Shown piece after piece: positions 16,773-27,870 of a DNA stretch of 40,112 nt. The notes under the pieces are model-generated. The model searched no databases, had not been told where the DNA came from, and saw only the letters and a program-made list of their open reading frames with translations. The translations under genes were made by a program, and so were the position numbers. Positions within the stretch are counted from its first letter, which is position 1; each line of letters begins with the position of its first letter. This stretch comes from an uncultured Collinsella sp. (GTDB lineage Bacteria > Actinomycetota > Coriobacteriia > Coriobacteriales > Coriobacteriaceae): contig CASFIQ010000078.1 in NCBI GenBank assembly GCA_949294785.1, positions 1-40,112 of the forward strand, given 5' to 3'.

Positions 16773-17429
16773 TCAGCGGTGGTTCTCCGCCCACTTCTCC
16801 ATGATACGGTCGATGATCTCCTTGCAGCGCGCGGCATCGAGCTTGAGGTCGGAGACCGCCTCGATCAGGATCTCCGCGCATTTCTCGCGGCCCAGGAGAT
16901 CGGAGTCGATGCACAGGTCGTAGCTTCGCTTCTCGCCCCATGCCTCATTGGTCAGCGCGTTGCGATACGCGGCGCGGTCGGCATCCTGGCTGCAGATGAA
17001 GCCGATCACCTCGTCATGGCTCGCACCCTTGAGACTGAAGGTGGGGTCGCCCACCGCACGCGGAATGCGGTGCTCCATGCTCGAGTTGTAGAGCAGCACG
17101 CGCATGCTGTCAGGGGTATCCTTCAACAGCGCGCCGAGCGCACGCTCGTGGATGATGCACGGGCCCGTCGCGATCGCCGTTTTCGCCGCCGCGACAAGCG
17201 CCGTGTTCACCCGCTGGAACTCATCGTCCTCGCGAAGCTCGTCAGCAGTCCTGCCCGAAATACGGTTGTCGAAATCGTTCAGGTACGCAGGAGTGAGCCA
17301 CTCCTCATCGGAGACGTGCGCAAGGTCGATGCCCTCGTAGAGCCTCATGCCGCAAACATCCCCGACGATCATGGAGATCCAACGCCCCATGCTGCAATAC
17401 TCGCTATCCATGAACAAGGTCTTGATCAT
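16773..17429 (-). CDS. Cytidylate-kinase-like family protein, degenerate P-loop
   Basis: The 218-residue protein fits the cytidylate-kinase-like family (AAA-fold nucleotide kinases). It starts TLFMDSEYCSMGRWISMIVGD where relatives have a REYGSGGREIG-type P-loop, so the glycine-rich loop is largely lost. The second element reads CIIHERALG where relatives have an Arg after a strand, and the C-terminal part YDLCIDSDLLGREKCAEILIEAV is typical. Kinase activity is therefore doubtful. AAAGGGG lies just upstream of ATG 17429. It leads the operon with the TSUP and CLC transporters; a sensing role for the transporters is speculation. Confidence 0.7.
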   Translation of the reverse strand: MIKTLFMDSEYCSMGRWISMIVGDVCGMRLYEGIDLAHVSDEEWLTPAYLNDFDNRISGRTADELREDDEFQRVNTALVAAAKTAIATGPCIIHERALGALLKDTPDSMRVLLYNSSMEHRIPRAVGDPTFSLKGASHDEVIGFICSQDADRAAYRNALTNEAWGEKRSYDLCIDSDLLGREKCAEILIEAVSDLKLDAARCKEIIDRIMEKWAENHR

Positions 17430-17741
17430 GACAACCCCTTTCTCGTGCCCACCAAGCGATGCCGGCGCTCGGTCACGGGCCTATGCGGCCAGGCATCTTT
17501 GCGCAGCCCTGCAGCCCCGATATCTATCATGACATCAATCGATCCGGTAGCTGGTTGGGAACCTCGCCGATTGACATCACCATAGACCACCATAGGGAAA
17601 GAGACGGTTCCCCGTCACCGGCGCGCACGATCGGCAACGCTGTTCGGCGGCAGCGATGCGTCGGGGCTCGCAACTTGGAACGCTGTTGCGCGCAGAACCG
17701 CGACAACCGGGTGCGAATTCTCCACCAACAAGGGTCTTGCG
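17430..17741. other. Gene-free 312-base stretch with direct repeats
   Basis: I see no convincing coding frame on either strand between the rpiR stop and the kinase-like start. The minus strand here is the presumed promoter region of the kinase-like/TSUP/CLC operon. It holds two exact TGACATCA direct repeats, at 17530-17537 and 17572-17579, 42 bp apart. Confidence 0.5.
17530..17579. repeat. Direct repeat pair TGACATCA, possible operator
   Basis: Two identical 8-mers on the same face of the helix (42 bp, four turns), each flanked by AT-rich bases, about 100-150 bp before the kinase-like gene and next to an rpiR gene. Confidence 0.3.
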
Positions 17742-18692
17742 TCAGCACACGGGCTCATCGGGTCCCCCAACCGGGTCCTCGATGCCCACCAGCCCTTCAT
17801 TGCCGAGGTCATCGTCGACGAGCAAGGGATTCGACGAGACGCGACGCTTCTCGAACTGCCGGCGCATGTCGATACGGTTCTCAAGGTTGGCAAACCGATT
17901 CTCGTTGAAGATGCAGGCGTATACGGAATCCAGCAGGAGCATCGAGGAGACGTTCATCGAGAAATGCCCGATGTTGTTCTCCAGCTTCTCGCGCGTAGAG
18001 ACGTAGAGCACCTCGTCCGCGAGTTCGGAAAGGCCGTTGCCGCCGAATGAGGTGATCGCGATGAGCGGAACCGCGCGCTCGCACAGCTTCCGGGCAACGT
18101 GCAAGGTCTGCTCCGTCTCGCCTGAGTATGAGAGCACCACGAACGCGCATCTATCGGGATCAGCGTGGGAGGCACGGTAGAATGCGGCGTTTGCACGGGT
18201 CTCGATCACGACATCGCGACCGATCTTGAGCATCTTGTCGCAGAAGCCACGGACAAGGTCCGCCTGTACGCCGTTTGAAAAGATAACCACCTCGTCCGCA
18301 CCGTCGATGATCCCGACCACGCGATCGAGGACATCAGGGGCGAGCAGTGCGAGCGTATCGTCAACGATCTCACGGTAGAGCGCGCCCATCTTGCTCGCGA
18401 CAACATCGTGACGCTCGCCGAAGGAGAACGGATAGTTGGCGTCGACATCCTGGAAGTGGGTCGTGAGGTAGCGTATCTCGGAAAGGAAGCGCTCGCGAAA
18501 GTCCTCGTAACCGGCAAAGCCGAAACGTTGGCAGAAGCGCACCACGGTAGAGGGCGCAGCATGCACGTCGCGGGCGATCTGGCGGGCGCTCACTCGTGCG
18601 ATCTTATCGCGCTGCACAAGCAGATAATCGGCGATCGCGCGCTCCGCATCGGAAAGCGAGCGACGGCGGTGCATCAGATCCCGAATCAGCAT
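17742..18692 (-). CDS. RpiR-family transcriptional regulator
   Basis: The 316-residue protein has the RpiR layout: an N-terminal HTH_6 domain (about 1-77; SARQIARDVHAAPSTVVRFCQRFGF) and a SIS sugar-phosphate-binding domain (about 120-250, with VVLSYSGETEQTLHVARKL and IAITSFGGNGLSELAD). These regulators respond to phosphosugars. It starts 14 bases after the folC stop with GAGGTGG between them, so it is co-transcribed with folC. The GH1 6-phospho-beta-glucosidase gene lies upstream of folC and is a natural candidate target, by inference. Confidence 0.93.
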   Translation of the reverse strand: MLIRDLMHRRRSLSDAERAIADYLLVQRDKIARVSARQIARDVHAAPSTVVRFCQRFGFAGYEDFRERFLSEIRYLTTHFQDVDANYPFSFGERHDVVASKMGALYREIVDDTLALLAPDVLDRVVGIIDGADEVVIFSNGVQADLVRGFCDKMLKIGRDVVIETRANAAFYRASHADPDRCAFVVLSYSGETEQTLHVARKLCERAVPLIAITSFGGNGLSELADEVLYVSTREKLENNIGHFSMNVSSMLLLDSVYACIFNENRFANLENRIDMRRQFEKRRVSSNPLLVDDDLGNEGLVGIEDPVGGPDEPVC

Positions 18693-18706
18693 CTCAGGTC
18701 ACCACC

Positions 18707-20110
18707 TCATTTGCGCAGGAGCCCCGCGACCTCGCCGGCGAGCGTGATCGTGCCGGCCGCGACCACGGGCTCCCCCGACGCGTCAAGCGCAGCGAGGGCA
18801 TCGGCTACCGATGGATAGGCCGCAACGAGGTCGCTCTCTGGCCGCCCGGCTGCAGCGAGCTTCGCGCGGACGAGCTCCGAGAGCTCTCCAACGGGCAGCG
18901 ACCGACCGGAAGCGGTGCGGGTGACGGCGATACGCGGGAAGGCGGGGACGAGCACGTCGACGATTCCCGAGACGTCCTTATCGGAGAGGGCGGCAATCAG
19001 AAGCGTCGGGCGCCGGGCGACGTCGGGCGCGATCTCGTCGAGCGAGGAAACGAAGTTCTCGCACGATTGCGGGTTATGGCAGGCGTCTACGAGGACCAAG
19101 GGAGCGCGGCGCAACACGTCGAAGCGGCCGGGGGTGGGACAATCGAGCAGGCTCCCCTCAAGGTGCACCTCATCGAGCTGACGGTCGAGGTACGCCTCGG
19201 CGAGCGCGATGGCGCATGCGGCGTTCTGCGCCTGGTAGACAGGTTTGCGCAACCGTACCGTATAGCGCGCACGCGGCGTCTCGGTCGCAAGGACGAGGAT
19301 ACCGCCGAGCTCTTGCGGGACCTCGACCAGCTCGTGGGAGACCACGATGGGAACTGCTCCGGCGGCGCGGCATGCCTCGTCCATAACGCGCTGCACGCTC
19401 GGCTCGTGCGTGCCCTCGCCGAGCACCACCGCGCGTCCCGGCTTGATGACCGCCGCCTTCTCGCCGGCGATTTGCGCCAACGTGTCCCCGAGGATCCTCA
19501 TGTGGTCGAGCCCGATGCCGGTAATCGCCACCGCCACGGGGTCGGTAGCGCTCGTGGCGTCCCAACGGCCGCCCATGCCGACCTCCAGCACGGCGACGTC
19601 GATCGATGCCTCGGCGAACACGACAAGCGCAGCCACGGTCAGCAAGTCGAACGGCGTGATGGTGTATGCAGCCACCCCTTCGGCGAGACGGCGGGCGTTC
19701 ACGCGCTCCCCCGCCGCCCGCGCGACCGAGACGCCGTGTGCGAACGCCTCGTCGGCAACGACCCGACCGTCGATCTCCATGCGCTCGGGATAGCGCACGA
19801 GCTGCGGCGAGGTGTAGAGCGCCGAGCGCAGCCCCTCGCCCGCGAGGATGGCGGCAGTGAAGCGCGCCGTCGATGTCTTGCCGTTCGTACCCGCGACCTG
19901 GATGCAATCGTAGGCGCGATCGGGCCGGCCAAGCTCATCGAGCATATCCACCACGGTCTCGAGCAGCGGGCCCGCATCCCCCGAGATGGCGCCGGTATCC
20001 GCCGCGAGCGCAACCGCCTCCTCGAAGGGGAGCTCTTCGACCGCAAAAGGACAGGACCAACGCGGTCCTCCCGACGGCATCGATATCTTGCTCACGGCCT
20101 GCTCTTCCAT
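18707..20110 (-). CDS. folC: Folylpolyglutamate synthase / dihydrofolate synthase
   Basis: The 467-residue Mur-ligase-fold enzyme adds glutamate to (dihydro)pteroate and folates, retaining cofactors in the cell. It has the ATP P-loop G74-TNGKTS, the folate loop ITGIGLDHMRILGDTLAQIAGEKAAVIKPG written here in two parts as ITGIGLDHMRILG and TLAQIAGEKAAVIKPG, and DACHNPQS in the C-domain (usual DGAHNP). Start choice is uncertain: ATG 20110 has GGGATGGGAA upstream, ATG 20134 is an alternative. It complements the fhs-fchA-folD-folE operon a few kilobases away. folC-rpiR appears to be one transcript. Confidence 0.95.
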   Translation of the reverse strand: MEEQAVSKISMPSGGPRWSCPFAVEELPFEEAVALAADTGAISGDAGPLLETVVDMLDELGRPDRAYDCIQVAGTNGKTSTARFTAAILAGEGLRSALYTSPQLVRYPERMEIDGRVVADEAFAHGVSVARAAGERVNARRLAEGVAAYTITPFDLLTVAALVVFAEASIDVAVLEVGMGGRWDATSATDPVAVAITGIGLDHMRILGDTLAQIAGEKAAVIKPGRAVVLGEGTHEPSVQRVMDEACRAAGAVPIVVSHELVEVPQELGGILVLATETPRARYTVRLRKPVYQAQNAACAIALAEAYLDRQLDEVHLEGSLLDCPTPGRFDVLRRAPLVLVDACHNPQSCENFVSSLDEIAPDVARRPTLLIAALSDKDVSGIVDVLVPAFPRIAVTRTASGRSLPVGELSELVRAKLAAAGRPESDLVAAYPSVADALAALDASGEPVVAAGTITLAGEVAGLLRK

Positions 20111-20194
20111 CACGTTCCCATCCCGAGAGTCCATCGACCGGGCACGCACCCGATTGAAGTGTGCATCACGCTGGACGATGATACCGCAACGCAA

Positions 20195-20225
20195 GCGCCC
20201 CGGCAGCCGGAGGCGACCGGGGCGC
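20195..20225 (-). terminator. Terminator of the 6-phospho-beta-glucosidase gene
   Basis: Perfect 9-bp arms GCGCCCCGG (20195-20203) and CCGGGGCGC (20217-20225), 13-base loop, 35 bases after the bgl stop; tail TTGCGTTGC on the minus strand. Confidence 0.65.
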
Positions 20226-20259
20226 GCAGCCGCGATATGCCGCTAGCGTCGACGCGCGA

Positions 20260-21738
<1,479 letters not shown>

Positions 21739-21893
21739 TCATCGTCTCATGATTCACCCAGAGGCGCCAGACCGCATCGGTGAACGTCGGACGACCCTCG
21801 ACCCTATCGGGGCTGCATGGTGGATGGCACCATGATGAGCCGAAAGGTAAGCCTGCGGATCTCGCACGGTGTCCCTCAGGCCGGCCAAGCTCC

Positions 21894-22517
21894 CTACCGG
21901 AACCGGGCACATCCGATGAGACCGCGCTCGCTCGCGATAAGATCGACCGGGCGGTCATGCGGCTCGACGAAGCCCGGAGAGAACCGATCGAGGAGGAACG
22001 CGGACCGGCAGAGCCCCAAGGTCGTTCCGGGAAATGAGGCGAGATAGGAGTCGTAATACCCGCCGCCGTAGCCCACCCGGAACCCTGAACGGTCGAAGAC
22101 GAGACCCGGGACGATCGCCAGCGATTCCGTCGAGAGGCGTCCGTCGACGGGCTCCGCCGCGTCCGGCGCGGGCTCCATGATGCCGAATGCCCCCTCGACA
22201 AGACCCGCGAGCGATCGGACCGCGATGAACTCCATGCGCCTGGCACCCGGCATCACACGCGGCAGCGCGACGAGCTTCCCCGCCCGAAGCGCGCACCCGA
22301 CGATGGCGCGGGTCTCGACCTCGGATCCATGCGCGAGATAGGTGATGAGGGCATCGGCCCGGCAAAACGCCGGCGAGGCGATGACCCTATCTTGAATCAT
22401 GCGGTCGGCCGCGCGTCGCTCCGCGTTCGGCAACGCCTCTCGTGCCAGAAGGGCGGCCCGTCGGACATCGCACTTGGAGGACGCCGAGCGCAACGTGCGG
22501 TACAGGCCGTCCGCCAC
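21894..22517 (-). CDS. 5-formyltetrahydrofolate cyclo-ligase
   Basis: The 207-residue enzyme converts 5-formyl-THF to 5,10-methenyl-THF with ATP. It carries the family signature V148-GYGGGYYDSYL and the substrate-site GSEVETR (64-70). The start appears to be GTG at 22517, placed directly after the folE stop (TAAGTG), so translation is coupled; no strong ribosome site is seen. It is the last gene of fhs-fchA-folD-folE and feeds the same methenyl-THF pool. Confidence 0.93.
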   Translation of the reverse strand: MADGLYRTLRSASSKCDVRRAALLAREALPNAERRAADRMIQDRVIASPAFCRADALITYLAHGSEVETRAIVGCALRAGKLVALPRVMPGARRMEFIAVRSLAGLVEGAFGIMEPAPDAAEPVDGRLSTESLAIVPGLVFDRSGFRVGYGGGYYDSYLASFPGTTLGLCRSAFLLDRFSPGFVEPHDRPVDLIASERGLIGCARFR

Positions 22518-23096
22518 TTACGCGCGCCCGTTCAACCCGAGCAGCCGCAGGGCCTCCTCGCGCGACTTGATGTCCTTGCGGAAGCATCCGCGCACCGCGG
22601 AGCTCACCGTGAGGGCTCCGGCGGCGCGCACACCGCGCATCGTCATGCACGTATGCTCTGCCTCGACCACCACGAGCACGCCGCGCGGCTCGAGCTCGGC
22701 CATCATGGCGTCGGCGATCTGGGAGGTGAGACGCTCCTGAAGCTGCATGCGGTGCGCGAAGCCGGAAACGCAGCGCGCGATCTTGGAGAGACCGGTGATG
22801 CGTCCCGCACGCGGGATGTACGCCACATGGGCCTTTCCCGTGAACGGCAGGATATGATGCTCGCACATAGAGGAGACCGGGATGTCGCGGACGATCACCA
22901 TCTCCTCGTTATCGCCCTCATCGAACTGTCGCTTAAGGTGCAGGGCGGGATCCTCGTCGTAGCCGCCGAAGATCTCCGCCGCAGCGCGCGCGACGCGTTC
23001 CGGTGTGTCGACGAGCCCCGGGCGATCCGGATCCTCCCCCACCGCGATGAGGAACTCGCGGACTGCCGCCGCCGCGCGTACTTGATCTACTGCCAT
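22518..23096 (-). CDS. folE: GTP cyclohydrolase I
   Basis: The 192-residue enzyme makes dihydroneopterin triphosphate from GTP, the first step of folate synthesis. Zinc and catalytic residues are present: C78-E-H80-H81 in [11 protein letters not shown] and C150 in [14 protein letters not shown] 23096 overlaps the folD end by ten bases and has GGAG five bases upstream. Its place inside a C1-folate operon links pterin synthesis with use of the cofactor. Confidence 0.97.
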   Translation of the reverse strand: MAVDQVRAAAAVREFLIAVGEDPDRPGLVDTPERVARAAAEIFGGYDEDPALHLKRQFDEGDNEEMVIVRDIPVSSMCEHHILPFTGKAHVAYIPRAGRITGLSKIARCVSGFAHRMQLQERLTSQIADAMMAELEPRGVLVVVEAEHTCMTMRGVRAAGALTVSSAVRGCFRKDIKSREEALRLLGLNGRA

Positions 23097-23959
23097 GGGG
23101 TCTCCAAACCGGCGGCTCGCTCGGCCGCCTGGACGACATGCTTCATGAGAATCGACGTGGTGATGGCGCCCACACCTCCGGGAACGGGCGTGATCGCGCG
23201 CACGATGGGCTCGACCTCCTCGAACGAGACGTCGCCGACGAGCCGTCCCGCCGCCGCGTCCCAATTGACGCCCACGTCGACCACGACCTGACCGGGGCGC
23301 ACGTGCCCGGAGCCGAGGACGCCGGCTCGCCCCGCCGCGACGACGAGCACGTCGGCCTCTCGGCAACGACGGGCGAGGTCGCGCGTGCGCGTGTGGCACA
23401 TGGTGACGGTGGCATCGCGTGCCTGCAGGAGCATCGAGACCGGTCGTCCAATCACGAGCGAACGCCCCACCACGGTGACAGCGGCCCCCGAAAGCGAGAC
23501 GCCCGACCGCGCGAGCAGCTCGACCACCGCCTCGGCGGTGCAGGGCGCAAAGCCCACAGGAGCCCCGGTGAAGACGCCCATGAGCGAGGCGTCGCACATG
23601 CCGTCGACGTCTTTTTGGACCGCGAGCGCCGAAGCCGCGAGCCGCTCATCGACTCCGGGCGGCATCGGACGGAACATGAGGATGCCATGGACCGCGGCAT
23701 CGTGGGAGAACGCGTGAACCGCCCGAACGACGTCATCCGTCGCGCTCTCGGGGGCAAGGACCTCGCGGCGAACCGCGACCCCCACCTTCTCGGCGCGCTT
23801 CATCGCGGCGCGCTCGTAGGAGAGGTCGTCCTCACGCTCGCCCACGCGCACGATCGCGAGCGCGGGCTCGACGTCCGCGGCACGCAGGGCACAAGCGTGA
23901 GCGACGACCTCGGCGGTGATGGCGGCGGCGATAGGTGCGCCGCGCAGGAGCTCCGCCAT
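23087..23959 (-). CDS. folD: FolD-family methylene-THF dehydrogenase, cyclohydrolase site altered
   Basis: The 290-residue protein is a FolD homologue (Rossmann half with [19 protein letters not shown] and the C-terminal [18 protein letters not shown]). FolD normally runs both methylene-THF dehydrogenation and methenyl-THF hydrolysis. In the substrate site the pattern is Y48-ERA-A52-MK, with Ala at the position of the catalytic Lys (human MTHFD1 K56, E. coli K54). GILMFRPMP has Phe96 where Gln100 of human MTHFD1 (VQLPL) belongs; the Asp of KDVDG (D119) is kept. It is therefore likely a dehydrogenase with little cyclohydrolase activity. fchA ends four bases upstream and can provide that step. 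GTGAGG is the likely ribosome site. Confidence 0.93.
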   Translation of the reverse strand: MAELLRGAPIAAAITAEVVAHACALRAADVEPALAIVRVGEREDDLSYERAAMKRAEKVGVAVRREVLAPESATDDVVRAVHAFSHDAAVHGILMFRPMPPGVDERLAASALAVQKDVDGMCDASLMGVFTGAPVGFAPCTAEAVVELLARSGVSLSGAAVTVVGRSLVIGRPVSMLLQARDATVTMCHTRTRDLARRCREADVLVVAAGRAGVLGSGHVRPGQVVVDVGVNWDAAAGRLVGDVSFEEVEPIVRAITPVPGGVGAITTSILMKHVVQAAERAAGLETPWQ

Positions 23960-23963
23960 CGCC

Positions 23964-24605
23964 TCACGCACCCTTCCGGATGCGCTCGGCCACACGGGAG
24001 CGCAGCGCATCCGCACGCGGAACGAAGGTGGCAAGCAAGCGCTCCACCTCGTCGTCGAGCGCGGCCGCTGCGGATCGGTCGGTGAGGATCGCGGTGTTGA
24101 CGTAGACGTTCAGGCTCGCAGCGGACAGCGCGGCGGACGCCAGGGCGGCACCGCACCCCACATCGGAGATGAGGAAGCGGCTCGCCATGGTCTCCATCTG
24201 CTCAAGAAGCTCGACGGAGCGGGCCACCTGTCGCATGGTCTCGATGGGAACGAACGCAGCCTGCGTCGCCGCCGCCTGGAGCACCTGCGGGCGCAGCGGG
24301 TCGGTCTTCGGGAAGGACTGGGCGCGGCTGAAGGCGCCGTACGCCTCGGCATCCGCATCGACGAGCTCCATGAGGCGCTCGCGCACGGATTCCGCCTCAT
24401 CGAGCACCGCCTCGAGCTCGTCGGAGATGCCGGCGGACGCAGGCTTGCCCGCGGCGAAACTCCCCGCTATCGAGCAGAGCGCAGCAGCGAGCGCGCCGGT
24501 AAGCGCCGCGGCGCCTCCGCCCCCGGGCGTGGGCGTCCTCGCGGCGAGTGCCCGGGCGAACTCGTCGCACGGCAGCGCCGCGAGCTTGGTCGCGTTGTCA
24601 GCCAA
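23964..24605 (-). CDS. fchA: Methenyl-THF cyclohydrolase / formimidoyl-THF cyclodeaminase
   Basis: The 213-residue protein matches the FTCD cyclodeaminase domain: RTPTPGGGGAAALTGALAAALCS near residues 24-43, then DADAYGAFSRAQSFPK. Members remove ammonia from formimino-THF or hydrolyse methenyl-THF to 10-formyl-THF. It begins with TTG (24605) preceded by GAGGAGG, 18 bases after the fhs stop. Between fhs and an altered folD, its most probable job is the interconversion of methenyl- and 10-formyl-THF. No histidine- or purine-degradation genes are nearby to indicate the cyclodeaminase role. Confidence 0.9.
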   Translation of the reverse strand: MADNATKLAALPCDEFARALAARTPTPGGGGAAALTGALAAALCSIAGSFAAGKPASAGISDELEAVLDEAESVRERLMELVDADAEAYGAFSRAQSFPKTDPLRPQVLQAAATQAAFVPIETMRQVARSVELLEQMETMASRFLISDVGCGAALASAALSAASLNVYVNTAILTDRSAAAALDDEVERLLATFVPRADALRSRVAERIRKGA

Positions 24606-24623
24606 TGGTCCTCCTCAAGAGGT

Positions 24624-26297
<1,674 letters not shown>

Positions 26298-26528
26298 GCC
26301 AAGCATCCCCTCTGCTCGCCTTGGGCCCCGCGCAGGCGGGGTCGCGTACAACAACTTCTTTACCTTATCCCATCGGGCACCGGAACGGGTCCGGGACCGC
26401 CCAGCGGACGGACCGGACGGCCAAACGCACATAATGCGGAAAGGGGGACGGGAGAACCGGGAAGCCCTTTGGACGGCCCCGCTGACGACCGGGAAGCTTG
26501 TTGATTGAACACCCGTGATACCTGAGCG
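26298..26528. other. fhs leader / intergenic region
   Basis: No gene. It contains two copies of CTTCCCGGT on the minus strand, a GGTCCG/CGGACC stem with CCGCTGGGCGG inside, and a CCCCGC/GCGGGG hairpin about 20 bases before the fhs ribosome site. None fits a known riboswitch convincingly by eye. Confidence 0.4.
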
Positions 26529-27677
26529 CTACTGCTTCGAGTCCTCTTTGCGCGCAAGCACCTGATCGAGCGCACGGGCGCTGTCGGATGACGAGCCGTC
26601 CTCAAGCAGCTCGACAATGTCGTCGGTGAGCTGCCAGTGGCGCCTGCCGTGCGGATCGTGCCCCTCTAGCCAGGTGAGCTCGCTTGCCTGCAGGTTCCAG
26701 GCACGCTCCAGCTCGTGCGGGAGCGCGCGCTCGTAGGCGTCCATCCAGTCCGCGAGGACATCCCAGGCGGCGGCGTTCAGCGAGGCGACCGCCTCGTCGA
26801 ACGACGGGGCTTCGACGGCATCCACCTCGCGGTCGTCACATGACCGCTCGCCCGTGTCGGAAACGAGCCCTCCTGCCGGCACGCCGCGCGCTTCCAGAAA
26901 CGCCTTGAGCGCTTCGACGATTCGCTGCTCCACGGCATCGACATCGGCTTTCGCCGCGGCGCGCGGTCCGGCGAGCTTCCCCTCGATCAGCTTATCCCGT
27001 TCGGCAACCTCCGCGCGGCGCCGCTCCAGCTCGCGCGAGCGCAACTCCACGCGTGCCCGAAGCTCCTCAAGCGAGCGGTCGAGCCGCTCGGTCTCGCGCT
27101 TGATGAAGGTCGACCTCCGCCAGACGCGCGTGAGGCCCTTGAGAAGACGCATGAGCCATATCCCGCGGGCGGCAGCCTCCGCCTCGTCGAAGGCGGCGCC
27201 GGGATCGGCGCGGCGCTCCTGCAGGCGAGCGAGCGCAGCAGAATCCTCGCGATCCGCCTCCTCGTACGAAGCAATCGCCTCGGTCGCATCCCGATAGCCC
27301 CTATCTGATTCGCGCATCTTCCGCGCCCGCTCGTCGAGCTCGGCCTGGCGCGCAAGGAGCGCGTCGCGATCCGCGAGCAGCGGCCGGAGGGACGCGTACC
27401 CGAACCACGACGCATCGTCGAACCACCATCCCCACCGGGAATCGGGCTCGATCCCCGGAGAGGCATCGCTCAATGACGATTGGATGGTGCGGACAAGCTC
27501 GCGGTCGCAGAACCGGGCGGATTCGGGTTGGTCGAAAAGCCAGCCGGCGCGCTCTGCGGCAGTGAGCCGCACGAGCGATACGGGCACCTGGCGGCAAAGC
27601 CCGCGCAGCCGCTCACCCTCGCCAAGGTAGGCATGCCAATGGCTTTGGAAGGTTCGCATCTCATCAAGGTTCGCCAA
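26529..27677 (-). CDS. Coiled-coil protein of unknown function
   Basis: I do not recognise this 382-residue protein. No signal peptide or membrane segment is seen. Residues 1-110 are mixed and Trp-rich (WGWWFDDASWFGY). Residues about 105-265 are rich in Arg/Glu/Ala heptads (RETERLDRSLEELRARVELR) and should form a long coiled coil. The C-terminal 100 residues look globular (LADWMDAYERALPHELERAW). The start appears to be TTG 27677, five bases after GAGGTG; ATG 27659 is the alternative. It is a single gene between valS and fhs. The coding character (third-base GC, even amino-acid use) supports a real gene. Confidence 0.75.
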   Translation of the reverse strand: MANLDEMRTFQSHWHAYLGEGERLRGLCRQVPVSLVRLTAAERAGWLFDQPESARFCDRELVRTIQSSLSDASPGIEPDSRWGWWFDDASWFGYASLRPLLADRDALLARQAELDERARKMRESDRGYRDATEAIASYEEADREDSAALARLQERRADPGAAFDEAEAAARGIWLMRLLKGLTRVWRRSTFIKRETERLDRSLEELRARVELRSRELERRRAEVAERDKLIEGKLAGPRAAAKADVDAVEQRIVEALKAFLEARGVPAGGLVSDTGERSCDDREVDAVEAPSFDEAVASLNAAAWDVLADWMDAYERALPHELERAWNLQASELTWLEGHDPHGRRHWQLTDDIVELLEDGSSSDSARALDQVLARKEDSKQ

Positions 27678-27806
27678 GGGGCACCTCGTTCCCGCGGCCT
27701 CAAGGTGATTCGTTTGCGTTGCTCGGCCGCTTCTTCATCCTAGCGCGAACCGGGCGGCAACCGTCCCAGATATCGCCGAGGGAACGAGATTGCCATGCAA
27801 ACGAGA

Positions 27807-27833
27807 GGGCACGGCCCCAGCAAGACCGTGCCC
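27807..27833 (-). terminator. valS terminator
   Basis: Perfect 8-bp stem GGGCACGG/CCGTGCCC with an 11-base loop, about 38 bases after the valS stop, followed by TCTCGTTTGC. Confidence 0.65.
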
Positions 27834-27870
27834 CCAAATAATCCCTTTCGAGATGTATGACGAAAAGCGC

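Noticed and set aside
22387-22866. Out-of-frame minus-strand frame within folE/cyclo-ligase
   Set aside because: Overlaps two well-supported genes in another frame and lacks a family match.
26298-26528. ZTP or THF riboswitch before fhs
   Set aside because: CCGCTGGGCGG resembles part of the ZTP motif but the remaining conserved bases are not in order. A covariance-model search would be decisive.
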